Below are positions 40,992-49,340 of a stretch of DNA of 64,000 nucleotides, piece after piece (position 1 is the first letter of the stretch; every line of letters starts with the position of its first letter). The position numbers and the translations under genes are program-made. Origin of the DNA: DSUN01 sp035527715 (GTDB lineage Bacteria > Planctomycetota > PUPC01 > DSUN01); NCBI GenBank assembly GCA_035527715.1, contig DATKZY010000118.1, forward strand, positions 103,695 through 167,694, in the 5' to 3' direction. Under the pieces are notes generated by a model, which did no database searches, had not been told where the DNA came from, and worked only from the letters and a program-made list of their open reading frames with translations.

Positions 40992-41032
40992 CGCCATTGT
41001 TGCCGGCCCAAAGGATGCCGGCAACAATGGCG
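40992..41032. repeat. Palindrome CATTGTTGCCGGC (16-bp arms)
   Basis: CGCCATTGTTGCCGGC at 40992-41007 and its exact inverse GCCGGCAACAATGGCG at 41017-41032, 9-base loop. Confidence 0.88.
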
Positions 41033-41203
41033 AATCGCCCATTCGCCGCGGTTTACGCCCTTGTACCCATTGTTGCGCCTGTGCGCGCGCATACGGTCTG
41101 CGGCCCCGGAGGGCCGACGCCGGCCACCCTGTCCAGTTCGCATGTGTAGTATTTGCAGCGGCTTAGGACGAAATCGGCCCGCTCTTGGCACCCCGGCTCT
41201 CCC

Positions 41204-41244
41204 CATTGTTGGGGGCCCCCCGCGCACCCCGGCCCCCAACAATG
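41204..41244. repeat. Palindrome CATTGTTGGGGGCC (14-bp arms)
   Basis: CATTGTTGGGGGCC at 41204-41217 and its inverse GGCCCCCAACAATG at 41231-41244. Confidence 0.85.
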
Positions 41245-41273
41245 AGAGGCGCGACAGAGCCGAGAGGAGTTCG

Positions 41274-41341
41274 TAGTGCGGCCTTCAGGCCGTAGCGTGT
41301 CCCGGCCCGGCAGCAGGCTACGGGCTAACGCCCGCACTACG
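41274..41341. repeat. AGTGCGGCCTTCAGGCCGTA-type palindrome
   Basis: GTAGTGCGG and CCTTCAGGCCGTAGC on the left face GCTACGGGCTAACGCC and CGCACTAC on the right. It is the same family as the element inside the glycyl-radical enzyme gene (55792-55844). Confidence 0.82.
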
Positions 41342-41383
41342 AGCCGGGGGGAGCCTGCTCAGGTGTGTTGCCGCGCCCGCCCG

Positions 41384-41413
41384 TTGACATCGCGTCGCGT
41401 GGCCGACTATAAT
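41384..41413 (+). promoter_or_regulatory. Sigma70-like promoter
   Basis: TTGACA at 41384-41389 and TATAAT at 41408-41413, spacer 18, 59 bases before ATG 41472. Confidence 0.78.
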
Positions 41414-41471
41414 GGCCGAGGCTGCGGCCCGCAGCCCCGGCCATTGTGGGCGACCGTAACCGAGGTGACCC

Positions 41472-41693
41472 ATGCGGCACGCCAGACCCAGCAAGCCGAG
41501 GACCCAGAGCGTGAATTCCCAGCCATCCGAGCGGCGTCGCTCTGCCTCGGGTTCGCCCGAGGGATGGCAAGCTTTCGAAGTCGGTGAAGACTTCATCCAG
41601 GACAGAGAGCTGATGAAGCTCCTCGCCGAGCGTCGCAGCGGAGGCAAGAGGATTCCCCTGGAAGAGGTCGAGGCCGAGCTTGGCCTGCGGTAG
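41472..41693 (+). CDS. Small antitoxin-like protein
   Basis: A 73-residue protein with a basic, disordered N-terminus and a C-terminal helix-turn segment, QDRELMKLLAERRSGGKRIP and LEEVEAELGLR. This tail is typical of small RelB/prevent-host-death-type antitoxins (often E.L...A...G...S.EEV...L). No toxin gene is next to it: the following gene is a membrane protein. GAGGTGACCC is just before the ATG. The promoter is strong. It may be an orphan antitoxin or a regulator. Confidence 0.6.
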   Translation: MRHARPSKPRTQSVNSQPSERRRSASGSPEGWQAFEVGEDFIQDRELMKLLAERRSGGKRIPLEEVEAELGLR

Positions 41694-41724
41694 TAGACCC
41701 AACGACGGCGGGGCAGGTACGAGC

Positions 41725-42009
41725 ATGGACCTCAAGCCGAATGCGTTCGGGAGACGGAGCCTCCTCTGGGCGGCTGTGGCAGTATTGCTCGCTGGAATCG
41801 GGTCCTGTATCTTCACTGTCTTGGGCCTTTACTATCTGGCCCCGCTAGCAGCGGCGGCTTTTGCCGTGGGTGGCCTGCACGGACTGCTCGGGCTCTGGTG
41901 GGACGACGCGAGGGCCTGCGCGGCCGCGGCACTTGTCCTCAACCTGGTGGGCCTTGCCGCTGCGGTGTGGCTGTACCTATGGTTGCCGACGAGTGGTTGG
42001 GGCTGCTAG
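41725..42009 (+). CDS. Small integral membrane protein
   Basis: A 94-residue hydrophobic protein with about three helices (LLWAAVAVLLAGIGSCIF, LAPLAAAAFAVGGLHGLL, AAALVLNLVGLAAAVWLY). No family is recognised. The start ATG 41725 follows GGGCAGG. Its last 71 bases overlap the convergent DUF433 gene, so one of the two 3-prime ends may be an extension past the true end. It probably shares the promoter of the antitoxin-like gene upstream. Confidence 0.55.
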   Translation: MDLKPNAFGRRSLLWAAVAVLLAGIGSCIFTVLGLYYLAPLAAAAFAVGGLHGLLGLWWDDARACAAAALVLNLVGLAAAVWLYLWLPTSGWGC

Positions 42010-42244
42010 CGGGCGTCAGGGCGAAGACGTCCTCGTCGGCGAGGACCTCGGCTGCGTAGGCCAGAGCCGCGCGGATGTCCTCCGGCTCAAGGCGTGGGTA
42101 CTCCCGCAAGATCTCCGGCTCCGGAATGCCTTGCCCCAGCATGCGAACGATGAGCTCCACCGGAATGCGAGTGCCCCGGATCACAGGCTTGCCCGCCATG
42201 ACCCGCGGGTTCAGGCTGATGCGCTGTAGGACTCTCTCATCCAT
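41939..42244 (-). CDS. DUF433-type antitoxin
   Basis: A 101-residue protein with the DUF433 helix-turn-helix pattern: RISLNPRVMAGKPVIRGTRI, VELIVRMLGQGIPEPEILRE, and YPRLEPEDIRAALAYAAEVL. These antitoxins of about 75 residues pair with DUF5615 PIN-like toxins. Here the sequence runs past the usual end with a Pro/Ser/Thr-rich extension of about 25 residues that overlaps the convergent membrane-protein gene. No DUF5615 gene is adjacent, so the partner was lost or the fused tail marks its loss. ATG 42244 follows GCGGAG. Confidence 0.82.
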   Translation of the reverse strand: MDERVLQRISLNPRVMAGKPVIRGTRIPVELIVRMLGQGIPEPEILREYPRLEPEDIRAALAYAAEVLADEDVFALTPASSPNHSSATIGTATPQRQGPPG

Positions 42245-42270
42245 CGGGTCACACTCCGCTGCCCACGGTA

Positions 42271-42298
42271 TTGCACTTCCACTGGAGCCATGTATAAT
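42271..42298 (+). promoter_or_regulatory. Promoter for the GH172 gene
   Basis: TTGCAC at 42271-42276 and TATAAT at 42293-42298, 16-base spacer. It shares bases with a minus-strand promoter. Confidence 0.7.
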
Positions 42299-42319
42299 CC
42301 CTCTACGTGGGATTGTCAA
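42291..42319 (-). promoter_or_regulatory. Promoter for the DUF433 gene
   Basis: Minus strand TTGACA (42319-42314), 17-base spacer, TATACA (42296-42291). Its -10 overlaps the -10 of the plus-strand promoter. Confidence 0.58.
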
Positions 42320-42363
42320 GCACAAGACGTTGCCTCAACGGTCAGGTGGAGAAAGGGTGGATA

Positions 42364-43452
42364 ATGAGCAGCTTCAACGGTCTGGGCATGGGGTTGGGGA
42401 ATCTGTCGAGGGTGTCGAGGGCGAAGTCGCGCTCGATCTGCGCGGAGAACTTCACGGGCGAAAAAGGTAAGGCGGGCATGGCGACCGAAGGCACAGGGGC
42501 ACGCTGCGCCCGCGACCTCGGCCAGGGCTGGAAGGTGTCGCCAAGCGTCCGCATCAAGGCGGGCGAGACCTTCACGCTCGCCCACATCAACGGCTCGGGC
42601 GCCGTCCAGCACATGTGGATCAGCGGCGATGTGTCGCTCAAGGGGCCAGGCGCCCGCTTCTTCATCCTGCGCATCTACTGGGACGGGCAGGAGCAGCCGT
42701 CGGTGGAGTGCCCCGTCGCCGACTTCTTCGCCTCGGGCTGGGGCGTCTACGCGCAGATCAACTCGCTGCCCGTGGCGGTGAACCCGAACCGTGCCTACAA
42801 CTGCTACTGGGAGATGCCGTTCCGCAAGGAATGCCGCATCACGCTGGAAAACCGGCACAACGACGACATCACGTGCTACTACCAGATTGACTACACGCTC
42901 ACCGACGTGCCCGACGACGCGGCCCATTTCCACGCCCAGTTCCGCCGCGTCAACCCGCTGCCCTACAAGCAGGTCTCCACGATTGTGGACGGCGTCCGCG
43001 GCACGGGGCAATATGTCGGCACGGCCCTCGCCTGGGGCGTGAACAACACCGGCTGGTGGGGCGAAGGCGAGATCAAGTTCTACCTCGACGGCGACGGCGA
43101 GTTCCCGACGATCTGCGGCACGGGCACCGAGGACTACTTCGGCGGCTGCTACAACTGGGACGTCGCTGGCCAGTACACGCCCTATTCCACGCCGTTCCTG
43201 GGCATGCAGGTGTTTCGGCCCGACGGGGCGTATCGCTCGCAGATGCGCTTCGCGATGTATCGCTGGCACGTGATGGACCCGATTCGCTTCGAGCGCGACC
43301 TGCGGGTCACGATCCAGGCATTGGGCTGGCGCGACGGCGGCCGCTACCTGCCGCTTCAGGACGACATTGCGTCGGTGGCCTTCTGGTATCAGATGCTCCC
43401 CACCGCCCCGTTCCCGAAGCTGCCGGACAGGGATACCCTGGAGATTATCTGA
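42364..43452 (+). CDS. DUF2961 / GH172 alpha-fructofuranosidase-type protein
   Basis: A 362-residue protein. DUF2961 is now glycoside hydrolase family 172 (difructose dianhydride and related alpha-D-arabino/fructofuranosyl enzymes, from established work on the family). Family segments are LAHINGSGAVQHMWI, WDGQEQPSVECPVADFF and ICGTGTEDYFGGCYNW, where Glu256 is the likely nucleophile or acid residue. No signal peptide is visible, so it is probably cytoplasmic. GAAAGGGTGG precedes ATG 42364. It has its own promoter. A role in degrading arabinan- or fructan-like glycans fits the surrounding glycan genes. Confidence 0.88.
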   Translation: MSSFNGLGMGLGNLSRVSRAKSRSICAENFTGEKGKAGMATEGTGARCARDLGQGWKVSPSVRIKAGETFTLAHINGSGAVQHMWISGDVSLKGPGARFFILRIYWDGQEQPSVECPVADFFASGWGVYAQINSLPVAVNPNRAYNCYWEMPFRKECRITLENRHNDDITCYYQIDYTLTDVPDDAAHFHAQFRRVNPLPYKQVSTIVDGVRGTGQYVGTALAWGVNNTGWWGEGEIKFYLDGDGEFPTICGTGTEDYFGGCYNWDVAGQYTPYSTPFLGMQVFRPDGAYRSQMRFAMYRWHVMDPIRFERDLRVTIQALGWRDGGRYLPLQDDIASVAFWYQMLPTAPFPKLPDRDTLEII

Positions 43453-43480
43453 CGCCCGCATGGTGGTCGGGTGGCGTCGG

Positions 43481-46400
43481 CTATGGGATGAGCTTTTCGC
43501 AGGGAATGGCCTGCTTGACGATTTCGCCCCACGCGTCTTCGATGTCCTTGGCGAACTTGGACGAGAGCCCGCGCTCCCGGACGGCCTGGAGCAGGGTCTC
43601 CCATTCGCCCTGGAGGTTCTTCTTGATGGCTTCCTCGGCGGCTTCGCCGAGCTTCTCCTTTGGCGCGTCAATGATTTTCTGGCGGTAGCGGCGACACAGG
43701 TCGCGTATCCAGGCGCGGTAGCACTTGTCGCAGTCGGGCAGGCCCATGGCCGCGGCCTGGAGCCCGAAGTTGAAGCACACGCCGCTCCAGAAGGCGTCGG
43801 GGGCTTCGCCGTGGGCCTCGGAGCCCACGTCGCTCCACCACTGCTCCGTGAAGTCGAGCGCGTTGGCCTGGATGAACTCCTTGAGATCGGTCGCCGACCC
43901 GCCGAGGAAGCCGGGCTCCCTGTGCCACGTCATGGCAGCGCGGGCCGACGCGCCCGTGTAGGCCGACACGCCGGTGACCCAGGCCACGAAGCGCTGGTCG
44001 CCGTAGATCTTCTTGAAGGGCGGCCACGTGTGGGGGTCGGCCGTCACGCCGTGGAGCCCGTCCTCGGTGCGGCCGAGCATCCGCCCCGTCGCCTCCTCGG
44101 TCTCGAACCAGGCGTAGGCGGTGACGTCGCCGATGTTCACGCGGCTCGTGGGGATGCTCACGCACCACGTGCCGTCGGCGACGCGCTCCTCGACCATGCG
44201 TCGGGCCTTGGGGGAGAGATCCTGGCAATGGCGCAGGTCGGCCCGGTTGCCCGCCCGAATGGTGAGGATGCCCGGGGTGCCGCGCCCGGCCAGGAGGAGC
44301 TCGACCGGCGTCTGGCCGACTTCGGTCTTGCGGAGCGTGAGGTCGGCCGACGAGTGCCGTCGGGCGGAAGCGCGGAGCTTCACGTCGCCGGGCTCCTGCC
44401 CGGCCTCTCGGAAGGCCAGGGCCAACTGCTCACCCGTGGCGGCGGCGCGGTAGGTGCCGCCGCTGGCCTCGGCCAGTTCGCGCAACTCGCGCTCGGCCTT
44501 GCCGCCGGGCTCGATGGCAAAGCCGATCGTGTGGATGGCCACCTGCCCGCGCGCCTCGCGGAATGCCTCGGCCGCGCTCTTCCGCGTGCACGAGTTCTGC
44601 CCGTCCGCCAGCAGCACCACCACGGCGTCGCGCGACAGGGGCTCCTTCTCGACGTGCTGGAGGACGGCGCGGACGGCTCCGGTCAGCGGGGTGCCGTGCT
44701 CGGGGCCGAGCTGGTCCACGGCTTGGCGCACCGTGTCGAGCTGGTGGGTGAACGCGCAGTCCACGCGGGCCTCTCGCGGGCTGTCGAAGCCGCCGTAGTA
44801 GCGCCTCGGCGTGGAGTAGGACCAGAGCGCGACCTCCACGCCGCGGGGCACCCGGTCGAGCAGCTCGTGCACCGCCTTGCGGAGAGCGTCCATCCGCTGC
44901 TGTCCCGGCGGCGCAGGCTTCCCCTCCTTCGGGTCGAGGCCGAAGGCCATGCTGCCGGAGCGGTCAATGACGAGAAGCAGCCGATGGAAGAGCGGCGGCG
45001 ACACGGGCAGCACGAACGACCCGTCGCCCGCCGTCGCCGTCGAGCCGCGCCCATCGAGCCGCGTCACGGCGGCGCCCGGCACCGGGAGCTTCGTCGTCGC
45101 GTTCAGGACCCGCCCGCGGACGACCGGGCTGGCCGACTCGAGGGCCAGTGAGGAATCGCCCCGCTCCCACGACAGCACGAGCGAGCGGTCGCCCAGGGGA
45201 AGCACCACGGCACGCGCGCCGCCCGGCGCCGCCACCCGCAATGCCCTCGCCTCCACCTCGTTCGCGCCGACGCGCACTGTCGCGCGGGTCGCCTCGCCTG
45301 CCTGGGCGACGTCGGCGGCCGCCAGGAAGACACCGATGGTGGGGCCTTCGCGGTCGCTCCCGAGCACGTCGGGCCACGAGCCGTTCACCTCGCCGCGTCG
45401 CCCGCTGTCGAGGTCCACCCACTGTCCCCCCAGCGAGCCGTCCGAGGCGGAGACCAGCACGGCGAGGCGACACGCCTTCCCCTGGTGGGCGGCACGGTAG
45501 ACGAGCACCGAGCCGGGGACGAGCGCCACGGGCTCGAGCGGCCGCGGGCGGACCTCTCGGCACCCCAGCATGAAGTCCGGGCGGTCGGCCACGCAGCGGC
45601 GCAGCACGGTCTCGACCGCCACCGCGAGCGCGTCGGTGTCGCGGCGGAACTCGATGCGGCCGTCAGGCGACAGCGCCAGCCCGTCCGGCGCCGCGCGCCC
45701 CTTCGCATCGCCTCCCCGTCGAGCGCCGTGGAGGACAAGGCCCTGCGGCGTCACCACCATTGCCAGGGGGGCCGGGCCGTCGTCTTTGCCGCTGGTGGCC
45801 GCCATGAAGCGCGGCGGGAGGGCCCGCAGTTCCACCCGCGTGCCGGCCTCCGCTTCGCCGAGCAGGCGCCTCGCCTCGGCGGCGAGCGCCTCGATGCGAC
45901 GCTCCGGGCAGTCGAGCGTGTCCGCGGCGTACTTGCCGAAGACCGCCGAGGTGCTAATGACGGGTCTCCTCGCGGCTTCGTAGATCAGGCGGGTCTCGGT
46001 CAGGTCGCCTGCCAGGCCGCGCGCGACGTGGAACCGCCGGGCCTTGTCGCCCACCGCCTCCACGCGGTTCGTCACGACGTCGAGCGAGAGGACCGCCGCC
46101 GCCGTGTCGTCGGGCTTGTCGGCCGGGAAGCGCTCGCAGGCGGCGATCACGAGGCGCGGCGAGGCGTGCTCGACCCGTACGCCCATCTCCTTCGCCGCCA
46201 GCGCGCAGTGGTGGTCGGACCGCACGAAGAACGTCGTCGCCAACAGCACGAGATCGCGCACCACGGGGTCCGCCACGGGCGTGTCGAGCCCCGAGCCCAG
46301 CATGAAGTCGCGCGTGCGGAGCACCCCTGGCACGAACGGCCCGCCCGCCATCACCAGCGCGTAGCGGTCCCCCGGCCTCGGCTCGTCGTTGCCCGGGATT

Positions 46401-47173
46401 TCCTGCGCCGCGTTGGCCCGGTCGAACAGCTCGCGCGCCCACGTCGTCTTGTGCGTGCCGAATCGCCAGGTCAGCTCCAGCGACGCCCGCTCGACCTTCT
46501 CCAGCGGCCCGGACGACAGCACCTCCCGGCCGCCAACACGGAGGACGTAGCGGGGGGGGCCCCCGGCGGGCACGGCGACGGTGACTGGTTCCCTGGCCCA
46601 CTCGGCGACGCGCTCGGGCGCGCGGGACTCGACGCGCTGCGGCGTGCCGGCGTCGCCCTCCAGGACGAACGCCGGCAGGACCTCGTGGAACAGCTCCGAG
46701 TGCTTCTCGGCCAGCGTGCTCGGGGCCAGGCCACCCTCGGGGCGGTCGGCCTGGGTTGCGGGCGCCTCATCGGCGTCCAGGCGGACGATGTGCCAGCCCT
46801 GTTGGCGGTAGGCCAGGCGCGGCGGCTCCCCCGGGACAACGAGGGCCTCCACCCCCTCGGCCTCGAGCGCCGCCGCCGCCAGGAGCACGCGGTCCCACGC
46901 GTTCGCTTGCCCTGCCCACAGCGCCCCGTGGGGGCCTCGCAGGACGCCCTCGTATGTGGCGGGGCCGATCTTGCCGCGGCAGTAGGCCAGAATCCCATCG
47001 GTGTCGAACTCCCGCGCCAGCTCGCGCGGGATGAGATAGAAATCGGCCGCACGCGTCGCCACGCGGCACAACAGCAACAGCGCCACACCGGCCACGCAGG
47101 CAACTGCGAGCAAGGCCCACGGTCGGCGGGAATGCCTCCGAGGAGGAAGCGGTGGCGGCTGCGGGTGAGACAT
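43481..47173 (-). CDS. Giant membrane-anchored von Willebrand A protein
   Basis: A 1230-residue protein. One N-terminal membrane helix (WALLAVACVAGVALLLLC) follows a proline-rich start. The N-terminal half is unassigned, with repeated alpha/beta segments and LDVVTNRVEAVGDKARR. Residues about 735-930 form a von Willebrand A domain with a complete MIDAS: LLLVIDRSGSMAFG, later TPLTGAVRAV and VVVLLADGQNS. A carboxypeptidase-regulatory-like segment (ATTKLPVPGAAVTRL) precedes it. The C-terminal 250 residues contain a Cys/Trp-rich region (DCDKCYRAWIRDLCRR). It probably works at the cell surface. No MoxR ATPase is adjacent. Promoter at 47245-47273. Confidence 0.8.
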   Translation of the reverse strand: MSHPQPPPLPPRRHSRRPWALLAVACVAGVALLLLCRVATRAADFYLIPRELAREFDTDGILAYCRGKIGPATYEGVLRGPHGALWAGQANAWDRVLLAAAALEAEGVEALVVPGEPPRLAYRQQGWHIVRLDADEAPATQADRPEGGLAPSTLAEKHSELFHEVLPAFVLEGDAGTPQRVESRAPERVAEWAREPVTVAVPAGGPPRYVLRVGGREVLSSGPLEKVERASLELTWRFGTHKTTWARELFDRANAAQEIPGNDEPRPGDRYALVMAGGPFVPGVLRTRDFMLGSGLDTPVADPVVRDLVLLATTFFVRSDHHCALAAKEMGVRVEHASPRLVIAACERFPADKPDDTAAAVLSLDVVTNRVEAVGDKARRFHVARGLAGDLTETRLIYEAARRPVISTSAVFGKYAADTLDCPERRIEALAAEARRLLGEAEAGTRVELRALPPRFMAATSGKDDGPAPLAMVVTPQGLVLHGARRGGDAKGRAAPDGLALSPDGRIEFRRDTDALAVAVETVLRRCVADRPDFMLGCREVRPRPLEPVALVPGSVLVYRAAHQGKACRLAVLVSASDGSLGGQWVDLDSGRRGEVNGSWPDVLGSDREGPTIGVFLAAADVAQAGEATRATVRVGANEVEARALRVAAPGGARAVVLPLGDRSLVLSWERGDSSLALESASPVVRGRVLNATTKLPVPGAAVTRLDGRGSTATAGDGSFVLPVSPPLFHRLLLVIDRSGSMAFGLDPKEGKPAPPGQQRMDALRKAVHELLDRVPRGVEVALWSYSTPRRYYGGFDSPREARVDCAFTHQLDTVRQAVDQLGPEHGTPLTGAVRAVLQHVEKEPLSRDAVVVLLADGQNSCTRKSAAEAFREARGQVAIHTIGFAIEPGGKAERELRELAEASGGTYRAAATGEQLALAFREAGQEPGDVKLRASARRHSSADLTLRKTEVGQTPVELLLAGRGTPGILTIRAGNRADLRHCQDLSPKARRMVEERVADGTWCVSIPTSRVNIGDVTAYAWFETEEATGRMLGRTEDGLHGVTADPHTWPPFKKIYGDQRFVAWVTGVSAYTGASARAAMTWHREPGFLGGSATDLKEFIQANALDFTEQWWSDVGSEAHGEAPDAFWSGVCFNFGLQAAAMGLPDCDKCYRAWIRDLCRRYRQKIIDAPKEKLGEAAEEAIKKNLQGEWETLLQAVRERGLSSKFAKDIEDAWGEIVKQAIPCEKLIP

Positions 47174-47244
47174 CGTCAGCCCTCCAAGAGACGAGCCGCG
47201 GCAGTGTGTGCCCCCCCCCGTCGCCGGGCAACCGGCTGGGCGCT

Positions 47245-47273
47245 ATTGAACACCTCGAGGTTCCTCCTGTCAA
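47245..47273 (-). promoter_or_regulatory. Promoter for the von Willebrand A gene
   Basis: Minus strand TTGACA (47273-47268), 17-base spacer, TTCAAT (47250-47245). Confidence 0.55.
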
Positions 47274-47332
47274 CACCCCGGGGAGTCTCGGGGCGTGCTC
47301 GGGGCTTGGGGGCCCTTCAGCCGACTCTCCGC

Positions 47333-47360
47333 TTGACAATTGTGTGGCGCTTCCTACACT
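47333..47360 (+). promoter_or_regulatory. Promoter for the PEGA-like lipoprotein
   Basis: TTGACA at 47333-47338 and TACACT at 47355-47360, 16-base spacer, 68 bases before the ATG. Divergent from the vWA promoter. Confidence 0.72.
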
Positions 47361-47428
47361 AGTGGGGGTGCGCGGCCCGCGAGGGGCGGTCGCTCGTTTC
47401 ACCTGCGTGCTGGGAAAGGAGTCGCGAG

Positions 47429-47923
47429 ATGAAGAAGGGTTGGCTGGCCTGTGGTGTGGTGGCGTTGATGGCGTTCGTTGGTGGCACGGGCTGCGCCACG
47501 ATCATCAAGGGCACTAGGCAGAGGGTGTCCATCTTTGCGACCCCTGCCGGCGCCCAGGTGACGGTGTACGACGACTCGGGCTCGGTCATCATCAGCCAGC
47601 AGGCCCCCTGCACCGTCAAGCTTCGGCGCGGCAGCGGCTTCTTCTCCGCGGGCGAGTACCGCGTGCAGGTCCAGGCGCCCGGCTACGCCCCGGCGATTGT
47701 CACCATCTCCGGCTCGATCAACGGGTGGTACATCATCGGCAACCTCTTCATTGGCGGCCTGCTCGGCTACGTCGTCGTGGACCCGCTGTGCGGGGGCATG
47801 TGGGACCTCAGTCCCCACAGCGTGAACGCGGTGCTGGCGAAGCAGGCGACGATGCTGCCCGGGCGCGACGCCACGCTCTTCGTCAGCCTCCGGAGCCAGG
47901 CGCCGCCCGACCCGGTCCAGTAG
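47429..47923 (+). CDS. Small exported lipoprotein-like protein with PEGA-type domain
   Basis: A 164-residue protein. The signal (VALMAFVGGTGCATIIKG) ends in GTGC, a poor but possible lipobox, so lipidation is uncertain. Residues 33-90 read RVSIFATPAGAQVTVYDD and EYRVQVQAPGYAPAIVTIS, the pattern of a PEGA surface domain. A second hydrophobic stretch (GWYIIGNLFIGGLLGYVVV) near residue 100 is a possible membrane helix, as in a common group of planctomycete and proteobacterial small lipoproteins. AAGGAG ahead of ATG 47429 and a strong promoter support the gene. Function unknown. Confidence 0.75.
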   Translation: MKKGWLACGVVALMAFVGGTGCATIIKGTRQRVSIFATPAGAQVTVYDDSGSVIISQQAPCTVKLRRGSGFFSAGEYRVQVQAPGYAPAIVTISGSINGWYIIGNLFIGGLLGYVVVDPLCGGMWDLSPHSVNAVLAKQATMLPGRDATLFVSLRSQAPPDPVQ

Positions 47924-47971
47924 CCGCGGCATCCGCCCGCAGGCATCGGCGTGCTTGGTGATGGGGACGCA

Positions 47972-49285
47972 ATGCAGCGCCACCCACTGCTGGTCCTCTT
48001 TCTTCTCTGTCCTATGGCTGTCTGGTGCGTCTCCCCGTCGGGAGTCACAGCCGCCCATGCCAGGGCGCCAGGGGAAGGACCGGCCTGGAATGATCTGCCC
48101 CCCACCCGCCCCGGGGTCGAGGACTGGCCGTGGTGGCGGGGCGAGCGATTCGACAGCATCGCGATCGCCGCGAAGAACCCGCCCATCACGTGGAGCAAGA
48201 CAGAGAACGTGGTCTGGCGCGCCGACGTGCCCGGGCGCGGCCACGGCTCGACGACGCTCTGGGGCGGCCGCCTGTTCCTCGCCACCGCCGACGAGAAGGA
48301 AAAGGCGCAATACGTCCTGGCCTTCGACCGCCGCGACGGGAAGAAGCTGTGGCAGGCGGAGCTCCACCGCGGCGGGTTCATGCGGATGCACCCCAAGAAC
48401 TCCCACGCCTCGGCCACGCCCGCCTGCGACGGCGAACGCGTGTTCATGCCCTTCATCGTCCAGGGCGGCATCTGGCTCGACGCGCTCAGCCTCGACGGCA
48501 AGATCGCCTGGCAGAAGCGGCTGGGCGACTTCGAGTCCATGCACGGCTTCGCCGCGTCGCCCGTCTTCTACAAGTCGCTCGTGATCGTGGTGGCCGACGC
48601 CATCAAGAACAGCTTCATCATCGCCCTCCACCGCAAGACGGGCGAGGTCGCCTGGAAGATTGACCGCCCGAGCTACAAGCTCGGCACCTACGCCAGCCCC
48701 TCGGTCGGGCGCATCGCGGGGCGTGACCAGCTCCTCATCCAAGGCCCCTACAAGCTCTTCAGCTACGACCCCGCCACGGGCAAGGAACTGTGGACGTGCG
48801 ACGGCCCGGACGAGTCCACCGGCTCGACCGTGACGTTCGACGCCCTGCACGTCTGGGCCGCGGCCGGCTTCCCCAAGCGCAACCTCATGTGTGTCCGCGC
48901 CGACGGCAGCGGCGACGTGACGAAGACGCATCGCGTGTGGGAGAAGCGCGACAAGATGGCCTACATCCCCTCGATGCTTCTGGCCGACGGCTTGCTCTAC
49001 ATGGTCGAGGACGAGGGGCGGCTCTACTGCTTCGAGGCGAAGACCGGCGAGGTGGTGTGGGAGACCAAGCTGGCGGCGAAGTTCAGCGCCTCGCCCGTGC
49101 TGGCGGGCGGCCGCATCTACGTGACGAGCGAGGTGGGCGTCACCTACGTCTACAAGCCCGACCGCGCGTTCGAGCTTCTCGCCCAGAACGACCTGGGCGA
49201 CGGCGGCTTCGCCACCCCCGTCTTCGTCGCTGACCGCATCTACCTGCGGACCCTGCACAGCCTCTATTGCCTGGGCAAGCCGTAG
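47972..49285 (+). CDS. Exported PQQ-like beta-propeller protein
   Basis: A 437-residue protein with a signal peptide (LLVLFLLCPMAVWC). Repeated propeller blades show the PQQ-binding-like tryptophan docking motif: FDRRDGKKLWQAELH, HRKTGEVAWKID, YDPATGKELWTC, FEAKTGEVVWETKL. Such proteins, common in Planctomycetota, act as secreted binding scaffolds rather than true quinoproteins unless a cytochrome partner is present. ATG 47972 follows GATGGGGA and gives a normal signal peptide; an upstream GTG has none. It follows the lipoprotein gene by 49 bases on the same strand. Confidence 0.88.
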   Translation: MQRHPLLVLFLLCPMAVWCVSPSGVTAAHARAPGEGPAWNDLPPTRPGVEDWPWWRGERFDSIAIAAKNPPITWSKTENVVWRADVPGRGHGSTTLWGGRLFLATADEKEKAQYVLAFDRRDGKKLWQAELHRGGFMRMHPKNSHASATPACDGERVFMPFIVQGGIWLDALSLDGKIAWQKRLGDFESMHGFAASPVFYKSLVIVVADAIKNSFIIALHRKTGEVAWKIDRPSYKLGTYASPSVGRIAGRDQLLIQGPYKLFSYDPATGKELWTCDGPDESTGSTVTFDALHVWAAAGFPKRNLMCVRADGSGDVTKTHRVWEKRDKMAYIPSMLLADGLLYMVEDEGRLYCFEAKTGEVVWETKLAAKFSASPVLAGGRIYVTSEVGVTYVYKPDRAFELLAQNDLGDGGFATPVFVADRIYLRTLHSLYCLGKP

Positions 49286-49340
49286 CCTGGTTGGCGGTCG
49301 AGAAGAGGCGTGTGTCACCGAGATTCGGAGGGAGAGGCCG

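Larger units (their letters stand above)
40982..41471. other. Non-coding hairpin array
   Basis: A gap of 490 bases with no gene. It holds three palindromes (listed separately) and, at its end, a promoter. A CCCATTGTTGCGCC remnant at about 41068 repeats the CATTGTTG core of the first two palindromes. Confidence 0.75.

Noticed and set aside
40982..41345. CRISPR-like array
   Set aside because: The palindromes differ from one another and have no regular spacers or repeats of equal length.
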